DNA of 59,566 nt. Origin: Campylobacter concisus (lineage in GTDB: Bacteria > Campylobacterota > Campylobacteria > Campylobacterales > Campylobacteraceae). Below, piece after piece: positions 53,614-59,566 of the stretch. The stretch spans positions 1 through 59,566 of the forward strand of contig NZ_JXUP01000009.1 in assembly GCF_001891085.1 (NCBI RefSeq), written 5' to 3'. Position 1 is the stretch's first letter. Each line of letters begins with the position of its first letter. Below the pieces are notes generated by a model. The model saw only the letters and a list, made by a program, of their open reading frames with translations. It was not told where the DNA came from and made no database searches. A program made the position numbers and the translations under genes.

Positions 53614-55524
53614 ATGCTAAAAAAACAAGCCGATACTATAAGATTTTTGTGCGCTGACATGGTGCAAAACGCTAACAGCGGACACCCAGGCGCACCTATG
53701 GGTCTAGCTGATATTATGGTGGTTTTAAGCAACTTTTTAAAACACAATCCAAAAAATCCAAAATGGCTAAATAGAGATAGGCTGGTTTTTAGCGGTGGTC
53801 ACGCTTCAAGTTTGGTTTATAGCTTCTTGCACCTAAGCGGCTACGATCTAAGCCTAGACGAGCTTAAAAATTTTCGCCAACTTGGCTCAAATACCCCAGG
53901 ACACCCAGAAATTCACACTCCAGGCGTTGAGGTTGCTACTGGCCCACTTGGTCAAGGCGTAGCAAATGCAGTTGGCCTAGCCATGGCAGAAAAATACGCT
54001 GCAAACGTGCTAAATGAGCCGGACAATAAAATAATCGATCATAAAATTTACTGCCTTTGCGGCGACGGCGACCTAGAAGAGGGCATAAGCTACGAGGCAT
54101 GTTCGGTAGCCGGAAATTTAAGACTAGATAACCTTGTGCTCATCTACGACTCAAACAACATCACGATCGAGGGTGATACGGCGATAGCTTTTAGTGAGGA
54201 TGTCAAAGCGAGGTTTGAGGCGCAGGGCTGGGAGGTCGCACGTATCGACGGACACGACTATGACCAGATCGAATTTGCACTAGAGCAGGCAAACGAGAAA
54301 GAGTCGCCATATCTCATCATCGCAAACACACGCATAGCACGTGGTGCAATGGAGCTTGAGGGCTCACACCACAGCCACGGCGCCCCACTTGGCGAAGAGA
54401 TCATCAAAAAGGCAAAGGCTGCAGCTGGTTTTGATCCTGAGAAGAAATTTGCCATTGATGAGGACGTGCTTTTAAGATTTAGAGGTGCAGTTGAAAAGGG
54501 CGATCTAGAAGAGGCGATGTGGAACAAAAAGGTTGAGGCGCTAAGCATTGAAGGCAAAAATTTACTAAACTCACTTCTTAATCCAAACTTTAGCAAGCTC
54601 GAATTTCCAGACTTTAGCGACAAAAAGCTAGCCACAAGAGATACAAATCACGTTATTTTAAACGAGATAGCTAAAAAACTTCCTGGCTTTATCGGTGGCA
54701 GCGCAGATCTTGCTCCTTCAAACAAGACCGAGTTAAAGGGCATGGGTGACTTCCCAAATGGTAAAAATATCCACTACGGCATCAGAGAACATGCCATGGC
54801 AGCTATCAACAACGGCATCGCCAGATACGGCCTTTTCTTGCCATTTTCAGCGACGTTTTTCATCTTTAGCGACTATCTAAAGCCAAGTGCAAGGATAGCA
54901 GCACTCATGGGCATCAAGCACTTTTTTGTCTTTACGCACGATAGTATCGGCGTTGGCGAAGATGGTCCGACACATCAGCCTATCGAGCAGCTTAGCACAT
55001 TTAGAGCGATGCCAAATTTCTATACTTTCCGCCCAGCTGATGGCAACGAAAACGCAGCTAGCTGGCAAGCGGCTCTAAATTTAAACGCTCCAAGCGCATT
55101 TGTGCTTAGTCGCCAAGGGCTTGACCCACTTGCAAAAGGCGAATTTGGCGAGGTTGGCAACGGCGCGTATCTTTTAAGCTCGGCAAAAGAAGCAAAGATA
55201 ACATTTATAGCAAGCGGTAGCGAGGTTTCACTCTGCGTAAAAGCAGCCGAACTTCTAGCTGAGCAGGGCATTGGTGCAAACATCGTATCAGCGCCTTGTT
55301 TTGACCTACTTTGCGAGCAGCCAGCTGAGTATGTGGCTAGAATTTTAGATAAAAATACAACCATCATCGCAGTTGAGGCCGCAACTGGCCTTGAGTGGTA
55401 TAAATTTGCCGACGCAGTTTATGGCATGAACAGCTTTGGCGCCAGCGGCAAGGCAAATGAGCTATTTGACCACTTCGGATTTACTCCGCAAAAGCTTGCA
55501 AATTTTGCTAGCGAACTTATATAA
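53614..55524 (+). CDS. tkt: Transketolase
   Basis: The enzyme swaps two-carbon units in the non-oxidative pentose phosphate route. The 636 residues show ANSGHPGAPMGLADI near the start, the thiamine diphosphate motif GDGDLEEGISYEACSVAG, the proton relay EDGPTHQPIEQL and REHAMAAINNGIA. It is complete. As Campylobacter lacks full glycolysis, transketolase is central for making pentoses and erythrose phosphate. Confidence 0.96.
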   Translation: MLKKQADTIRFLCADMVQNANSGHPGAPMGLADIMVVLSNFLKHNPKNPKWLNRDRLVFSGGHASSLVYSFLHLSGYDLSLDELKNFRQLGSNTPGHPEIHTPGVEVATGPLGQGVANAVGLAMAEKYAANVLNEPDNKIIDHKIYCLCGDGDLEEGISYEACSVAGNLRLDNLVLIYDSNNITIEGDTAIAFSEDVKARFEAQGWEVARIDGHDYDQIEFALEQANEKESPYLIIANTRIARGAMELEGSHHSHGAPLGEEIIKKAKAAAGFDPEKKFAIDEDVLLRFRGAVEKGDLEEAMWNKKVEALSIEGKNLLNSLLNPNFSKLEFPDFSDKKLATRDTNHVILNEIAKKLPGFIGGSADLAPSNKTELKGMGDFPNGKNIHYGIREHAMAAINNGIARYGLFLPFSATFFIFSDYLKPSARIAALMGIKHFFVFTHDSIGVGEDGPTHQPIEQLSTFRAMPNFYTFRPADGNENAASWQAALNLNAPSAFVLSRQGLDPLAKGEFGEVGNGAYLLSSAKEAKITFIASGSEVSLCVKAAELLAEQGIGANIVSAPCFDLLCEQPAEYVARILDKNTTIIAVEAATGLEWYKFADAVYGMNSFGASGKANELFDHFGFTPQKLANFASELI

Positions 55525-55532
55525 ATTTAATC

Positions 55533-55552
55533 TTGGGGAGTAAAATCCCCAA
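55533..55552 (+). terminator. Hairpin behind tkt
   Basis: TTGGGGA / TCCCCAA with loop GTAAAA. There is no T run, so it may only slow the polymerase or protect the 3' end before uppP. Confidence 0.55.
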
Positions 55553-55581
55553 CTGCAATCTAAAATCAAAAAAGGCATTTT

Positions 55582-56376
55582 ATGGAAATTTCTCACGTTA
55601 TCGTTTTGGCCTTGGTGCAAGGTATAAGCGAATTTTTACCCATTTCTAGCTCGGCTCATCTTATCTTGGTGCCAAAGCTACTTGGCTGGCCAGATCAGGG
55701 GCTTGCCTTTGACGTGGCAGTGCACGTTGGTACGCTAAGTGCGATACTTTTTTATTTTAAAGATACGATTTTTAAGCTACTTCGTGACTTTTTTGCCTCG
55801 ATCGCACAAAGAAAGATGGTAGGCGATAGCTTGCTTGTTTGGTGTGTCGGCTTTGCTACCATTCCAGTTGGGATTTTTGGACTTTTGTTTAACAATATTA
55901 TCGAAGAGTACGCAAGAAGCGGCGTTGTGATCGCTATTACTACGATCGTCTTTGGCATAGCGCTTTACTTTGCAGATCTTCGCTCGACAAATAAAAGCGA
56001 ATATGAAATGACCATAAAATTTGCACTTATTATCGGCCTTGCTCAAGCTGTGGCGCTCATCCCTGGCGTCTCAAGATCAGGCATAACGATGACAGCAGCC
56101 TTATTTTTAGGATTTAGCCACAAGGGTAGTGCGAATTTCTCATTTTTGATGTCGATCCCAGTCATCATCCTAGCCGGCGGACTTGAGAGCATCAAGCTTA
56201 TAAAAGATCCAAACGCTTTGCCATGGAGCGACATTGCCCTTGGTGTCATTATAAGTGCAGTTAGCGCTTATCTTTGCGTTAAGCTATTTATGGGGATCAT
56301 CTCAAGAATCAGGATGCTTCCTTTTGTCATCTACCGCTTGATCTTGGGAACATTTTTACTTTATCTATTTTTGTGA
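55582..56376 (+). CDS. uppP: Undecaprenyl-diphosphate phosphatase
   Basis: It recycles the lipid carrier of cell wall synthesis. The 264 residues have eight membrane segments, the motif VQGISEFLPISSSAHLIL and the second catalytic motif IPGVSRSGITMTAAL, both with the required Glu, Ser and Arg. Also known as BacA, it gives low-level bacitracin resistance. It lies 57 bases after tkt. Confidence 0.96.
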   Translation: MEISHVIVLALVQGISEFLPISSSAHLILVPKLLGWPDQGLAFDVAVHVGTLSAILFYFKDTIFKLLRDFFASIAQRKMVGDSLLVWCVGFATIPVGIFGLLFNNIIEEYARSGVVIAITTIVFGIALYFADLRSTNKSEYEMTIKFALIIGLAQAVALIPGVSRSGITMTAALFLGFSHKGSANFSFLMSIPVIILAGGLESIKLIKDPNALPWSDIALGVIISAVSAYLCVKLFMGIISRIRMLPFVIYRLILGTFLLYLFL

Positions 56377-56399
56377 TTTTAAGGCTTTAGAAAGTAAAA

Positions 56400-56430
56400 G
56401 CCAAGTGTGGAGAAATTTTTCACACTTGGC
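56400..56430. terminator. Hairpin between converging uppP and the 412-residue gene
   Basis: GCCAAGTGTG / CACACTTGGC, a 10-base perfect stem with an 11-base loop. It stands between converging genes and likely ends both transcripts, though the T runs are poor. Confidence 0.65.
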
Positions 56431-56485
56431 AAGAATATTTAGCGTGAGTATCTTTCAAGAAAAATTTCAAGATAAGCTTGATAAT

Positions 56486-57724
56486 TTAATCCTCTTTTTT
56501 ATCTTTTTTAATAACATTTAACAGATCTTTTGCAGCTTGATAAGCCCTATCTCCAAATTTCTTGGCTTCTGATTTGATGTCAATTTGTTTGATGTCTTCA
56601 AATTTTTCATTGGCTTTTTTCTCAAGATTAGCGATCTCTTGTTTGATCTCTTCGATTTTGTCATTTGTATCAAAATTTAGCTTTAGCTTTTTACTCTTGT
56701 CGTTTAGCTCTTGCTTTAGGGCTTCAAATTTATTATTTGCCTCGCTCATAAGCTTTGCCATGCCGTTTGACTTTAACTCTTCTATCCTTGAAATAATCTG
56801 CTCTCTTGCTTGATCGCTAATGCGTTTAAATTTTGCTAGGTTTGTATCTAGCTCGCTATTTATCACATTTTCGATTTCATTTCTTGCTACACCTTCAAAT
56901 TCCTTTTCAAGTTCCCTAAGCAAGGCTATAAATTCTTCATCAATATTTTTTAAATTTAGTAGTTGTGAGTTTAGCCTAAGCTCATCTGGAGCAAATTTCG
57001 CCTCATCTTTAAGCTTTTCTATGGCTCTTAAAATGCCATCTCTTGTGCCACTTATCGCTCCACTTATCAGCTCTTTTGCAAAGATATGACCCTCATCTGC
57101 CAAATTTGCTGCTGCTATGATGATATTTTTTGAAATTTCAAGTATCCGCTCTTTACTAAACTCACCTCCAATTATCGCAACATAGGTCATATTTTTAGCT
57201 ATCGCACCAGCTGTTTCTTCGACATCTTTTGCACCTTCAAGAGTTGTTAAAAAAGCGATTTGAGCGCTCTCTTTTAAGATACCAAGAAGCCTTGTTTCTC
57301 TAATGATCGCATTATTTAAAAGCTCTAAAATTTCCTCTTTTTCACTAAAATTTCTATCTTTTACGACTTCTTCAGCTGCCTCAAATGAAATTTTGAGTCT
57401 ATTTTTTATCTCTTCACGTTTTGCTTCTATTGCACGATTTAGCTCATCTTTTTTATCAAGTAGCTCGTAAAGTGCCTTTTCTTCAGCACCGACAATGGCT
57501 TGATTTATTCCCTCCATGGCACTTTTTAGATTTTTTGTATTTATGAGATCTTCTTTGTTCATCTTGTCATAAAGCTCATTCATTTTAGCCTTTAAAATTT
57601 CTGGCAAAGTATTTATATCTTTGTTTGCAGCATCTTGAAAGAAGTTATTGCAAAGAGCTTTTATGCTTATTAATAAGCCATCGCTGCTTTTATAATCATG
57701 TAAATTTTGTTCTAAATTGTTCAT
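56486..57724 (-). CDS. Large helical protein of unknown function
   Basis: A 412-residue protein made almost wholly of charged helix, with coiled-coil stretches at about 85-125 and 290-380. A central part (about 160-250) is rich in Ala, Ile and Gly: VEETAGAIAKNMTYVAIIGGEF and KELISGAISGTRDGILRAIEKL, a repeating amphipathic pattern like that of membrane- or lipid-binding phasin-like proteins. There is no signal peptide. I do not recognise a family. It follows the DUF493 gene by 10 bases, in the moaC operon. Confidence 0.75.
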   Translation of the reverse strand: MNNLEQNLHDYKSSDGLLISIKALCNNFFQDAANKDINTLPEILKAKMNELYDKMNKEDLINTKNLKSAMEGINQAIVGAEEKALYELLDKKDELNRAIEAKREEIKNRLKISFEAAEEVVKDRNFSEKEEILELLNNAIIRETRLLGILKESAQIAFLTTLEGAKDVEETAGAIAKNMTYVAIIGGEFSKERILEISKNIIIAAANLADEGHIFAKELISGAISGTRDGILRAIEKLKDEAKFAPDELRLNSQLLNLKNIDEEFIALLRELEKEFEGVARNEIENVINSELDTNLAKFKRISDQAREQIISRIEELKSNGMAKLMSEANNKFEALKQELNDKSKKLKLNFDTNDKIEEIKQEIANLEKKANEKFEDIKQIDIKSEAKKFGDRAYQAAKDLLNVIKKDKKED

Positions 57725-57734
57725 ATCTTTTACC

Positions 57735-58001
57735 TTATAAAACGTATTTTGCTTCGTGTTTTAGTGCTGAAAATATCTCTAGCCTCTCTTCTTCGCTCAA
57801 AACTAGTACGGCTAAGTCATAGCTTGCGTACTTTTTATCTTTGCTAAATTTTGAAAAGACTAGCTTAAATTCTCTATCTTTTACTATCTCTTTTACCTTT
57901 TCTTCTACATTGACATCTGCATCAAATATTATTTTGTATTCCCAATGCGTTGGGTAATCAATTTTTGCTTTTTTGTTATTTAGATCGCATATACTCGCCA
58001 C
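57735..58001 (-). CDS. DUF493 family protein (YbeD-like)
   Basis: The 88 residues form a small ferredoxin-like fold of the DUF493 family (HP0495 in Helicobacter, YbeD in E. coli): [14 protein letters not shown] at the start and [26 protein letters not shown] at the end. Its role is not established; YbeD sits near lipoate genes. The start is GTG at 58001 with a perfect AGGAGG 6 bases upstream. It overlaps moaC by 26 bases. Confidence 0.85.
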   Translation of the reverse strand: MASICDLNNKKAKIDYPTHWEYKIIFDADVNVEEKVKEIVKDREFKLVFSKFSKDKKYASYDLAVLVLSEEERLEIFSALKHEAKYVL

Positions 58002-58449
58002 TTTTTCCTCCTGTTTTACTCTCTAATACGATATTACTTATTTCCATGCTTTTATCTATAGCTTTTACCATATCATAAATGGTCAAAAGCCCCACGCTAA
58101 CGCCAGTTAATGCCTCCATCTCAACGCCTGTTTTACCCTCTATTTTTACGCTCACATAAAGCTTAAAAGCGCAAATTTCAGATAGCTCCTCAATATCACA
58201 ATCCACACCTAAAATAGCTAGTGGATGGCACATCGGGATTAGTTCGCTTGTCTTTTTTGCTCCCATTATCGCAGCAACGACAGCCGTTTGGATGACCGGG
58301 CCTTTTTTGCCGGTATTTTCTTTTATCGCCCTAAAGGCCTCTTTGCTCATTTTTATGATCCCGCTAGCAGTTGCTACTCTTTTTGTAGGATCTTTTGGGC
58401 TCACATCGACCATTTTTGGACGATCTTTCTCATCTAAATGCGTTAGCAT
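57976..58449 (-). CDS. moaC: Cyclic pyranopterin monophosphate synthase
   Basis: The second enzyme of molybdenum cofactor synthesis. The 157 residues contain [34 protein letters not shown], and the catalytic stretch [27 protein letters not shown] with its conserved Lys and Asp. It needs MoaA, which is not in the window. It leads the minus-strand operon with the DUF493 and helical genes. Confidence 0.96.
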   Translation of the reverse strand: MLTHLDEKDRPKMVDVSPKDPTKRVATASGIIKMSKEAFRAIKENTGKKGPVIQTAVVAAIMGAKKTSELIPMCHPLAILGVDCDIEELSEICAFKLYVSVKIEGKTGVEMEALTGVSVGLLTIYDMVKAIDKSMEISNIVLESKTGGKSGEYMRSK

Positions 58450-58819
58450 TATCTCTCCTTTTTTGGCGGATTATAGCCTATTTAAACAAATTTAAATTAC
58501 CAATGGCTTTAAGCTAAAAATATACCAAATGCATAAATTTTTGGCTTTTAATTAAATGCTAAAGATTTCTCATTACTTAATATAATTATTTAATTTAAAT
58601 AATTTTCTTAAGAAATAATTTAGAATTAGATTTTTATTCAAATTAGCACTAAAAATAAGCGATTTAATAGATAATAAATTTTATTAAAGCTATATTAGTA
58701 TTGATTAAAATCAAATATATATTTAATGTAAATAATAAAATTTAAAAAAAAATATTGATATTTTTCTTTAAAAGCTTAAAAAAATAAATTAATCGCTAAT
58801 TTGCTTTTAAGAGTTAAGT
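58450..58819. other. Very AT-rich intergenic stretch
   Basis: 370 bases, from 58585 on nearly free of G and C. No gene, no clear hairpin terminator. A run of nine A lies near 58744-58752. The composition resembles sites of acquired DNA and probably bends. The moaC promoter should be at its left end. Confidence 0.5.
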
Positions 58820-59350
58820 ATGTATAGTTTTTTACTTATTAAATTTATGATGAAAGTGCCTTGGATTATGAGATTTCTGCTTTGTATAAGTTTGTTTTTG
58901 ATAACAGCTTTTGCCCAGCAATTAGGCTGCTTTATTAATGAAAGCAACCAAAGCATCGTCTTTATAAAAGATGGACAAATTAAAAATTTGGATCTAAAAG
59001 ATACGATTTATAAAAATCAAGAGTGCGGAAATGATGGAGAATCCTTTTATATCGCAAATTTAAATAATGAGATTATTGAGGTAACAAATGAGAAAAATTT
59101 CTTATTTGCTATGCCAAATGTTGGCTGTAAAATCTCACAAATTGTGGCAATTAAAAATAAAATTTACGTAGCTTGCGATATGACAAATGAAGTCAGCATA
59201 GGCGTTTTTGATAAAAATCTCAATAAACTTTTAACTAAAAATTATAAAGATGTTTATAAAATTCCAAGCCTTTTGCCAATTAATGATGAACTATTTTTTA
59301 CGAGCTTTAATGGCAAAGCATTTTTGCTTGATAAAGAGCTTAGATTTTAA
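58820..59350 (+). CDS. Exported protein of unknown function
   Basis: The 176 residues have an N-terminal signal; a hydrophobic core (MRFLLCISLFLITAFAQQ, from about residue 16) ends in a likely cleavage site after AFA. The mature part is made of short beta strands (IYVACDMTNEVSIGVFDKNLNKLL), like blades of a beta-propeller, and has four cysteines that could form disulfides. No family recognised. ATG codons at residues 1, 10, 11 and 16 are possible; the first has AAGAG 6 bases upstream. It converges on the phage-like fragment to its right. Confidence 0.65.
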   Translation: MYSFLLIKFMMKVPWIMRFLLCISLFLITAFAQQLGCFINESNQSIVFIKDGQIKNLDLKDTIYKNQECGNDGESFYIANLNNEIIEVTNEKNFLFAMPNVGCKISQIVAIKNKIYVACDMTNEVSIGVFDKNLNKLLTKNYKDVYKIPSLLPINDELFFTSFNGKAFLLDKELRF

Positions 59351-59368
59351 GATAGAAGTCAAGAGATT

Positions 59369-59566
59369 TTAACAATTTCTTTCAAAGTGCGGAACGTCAA
59401 GAAAGTTTTTAAAATTACCGCCCCAACGATTAAGAGTATTTAAGCTCTCCCAATAATTGCCAATATCTTGTAATTCTAGCTTTGATTGTAACCAAACGTT
59501 ATTTTTAAATATATGTAAATCTATCGCACATTCTTTTAGATGATAGATTCATAGTTTTACTTTTAC
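59369..59566 (-). pseudogene. 3' part of a phage-type M15 peptidase (endolysin), apparently frameshifted, cut by the window edge
   Basis: Reading leftward from the edge, one frame gives KSKTMNLS and, one base shifted, another gives HLKECAIDLHIFKNNVWL, then NRWGGNFKNFLDVPHFERNC and a stop at 59369-59371. M15 endopeptidases from phages have a SKTxxSxHLxGxAxDL zinc motif and end in WGG(N/D)(W/F)..F.D.PHFE. Both motifs are here but lie in different frames, with a TGA at the joint (about 59548). This suggests a broken lysis gene from a decayed prophage. The rest lies outside the window. Confidence 0.65.

Noticed and set aside
58744-58752. A9 tract as a phase-variation site
   Set aside because: It lies in non-coding DNA away from a clear promoter, and phase variation in Campylobacter mainly uses G tracts.

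Overview
The window reads as chromosome of an epsilonproteobacterium of the genus Campylobacter, most like C. concisus. The reasons are a low-GC base composition, the complete S10-spc-alpha ribosomal operon with map and infA after secY, the gene run nfu / small protein / murE / ebfC / PDZ protein / ispA / tkt that I recall from C. jejuni, a TRAP dicarboxylate transporter, and a poly-G tract in a type IIG restriction-modification gene. The species call is inference.

Layout. 1-1560 is a scarred region: iteron-like repeats, the 3' end of an IS1595-type transposase, a sugar-nucleotide epimerase-like gene, and a fragment of the S18 gene rpsR. 1560-6932 is a compact integrated element ending at the 3' end of tRNA-Ala(GGC). 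It has a P4-type tyrosine integrase, a 240-residue protein I do not recognise, an AlpA-like regulator whose ATG is followed at once by TAA, two small genes, a BRO-N/ANT antirepressor, a Rep-like protein, and about 700 bases rich in hairpins downstream of rep. The layout resembles a phage satellite (PICI/P4 type). No second attachment site is visible, so it may be a remnant. 6932-7699 holds five tRNA genes (Ala, Gly, Leu, Cys, Ser) and a small entericidin-like lipoprotein.

8223-26845 is mostly housekeeping: frr, polysaccharide deacetylase, secG, ThiD2-like protein, Bax inhibitor-1 protein, carbonic anhydrase, an MscS channel, a tiny acidic protein, two tandem diguanylate cyclases, TRAP transporter dctPQM, sodB, two PLP enzymes of sulfur amino acid metabolism, tpx, rnhB and an AAA-type ATPase. 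26882-29866 is a type IIG restriction-modification gene with a G9 tract at its 3' end. 30124-44083 is the ribosomal operon with secY, map, infA, rpmJ and rpoA, with three structured non-coding stretches (the leader, rpsH-rplF, and infA-rpmJ) and a strong terminator at its end.

44359-48524 holds an unknown protein behind a sigma28-like promoter, then an ABC importer of the nitrate/sulfonate/thiamine-precursor type. The importer is translationally coupled to a small protein that keeps the four cysteines that bind the [4Fe-4S] part of the [FeFe]-hydrogenase H-cluster but lacks the catalytic residues. 48733-56376 is nfu, murE, panD, ebfC, a PDZ protein, ispA, tkt and uppP. 56486-58449 on the minus strand is moaC, a DUF493 protein and a long helical protein. 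The right edge has a very AT-rich gap, an unknown exported protein, and the broken end of a phage-type M15 endopeptidase gene.

The most promising leads are the satellite-like element with its start-stop alpA, the H-cluster-like protein tied to an ABC importer, the truncated S18 copy, and the RNA structures inside the ribosomal operon.
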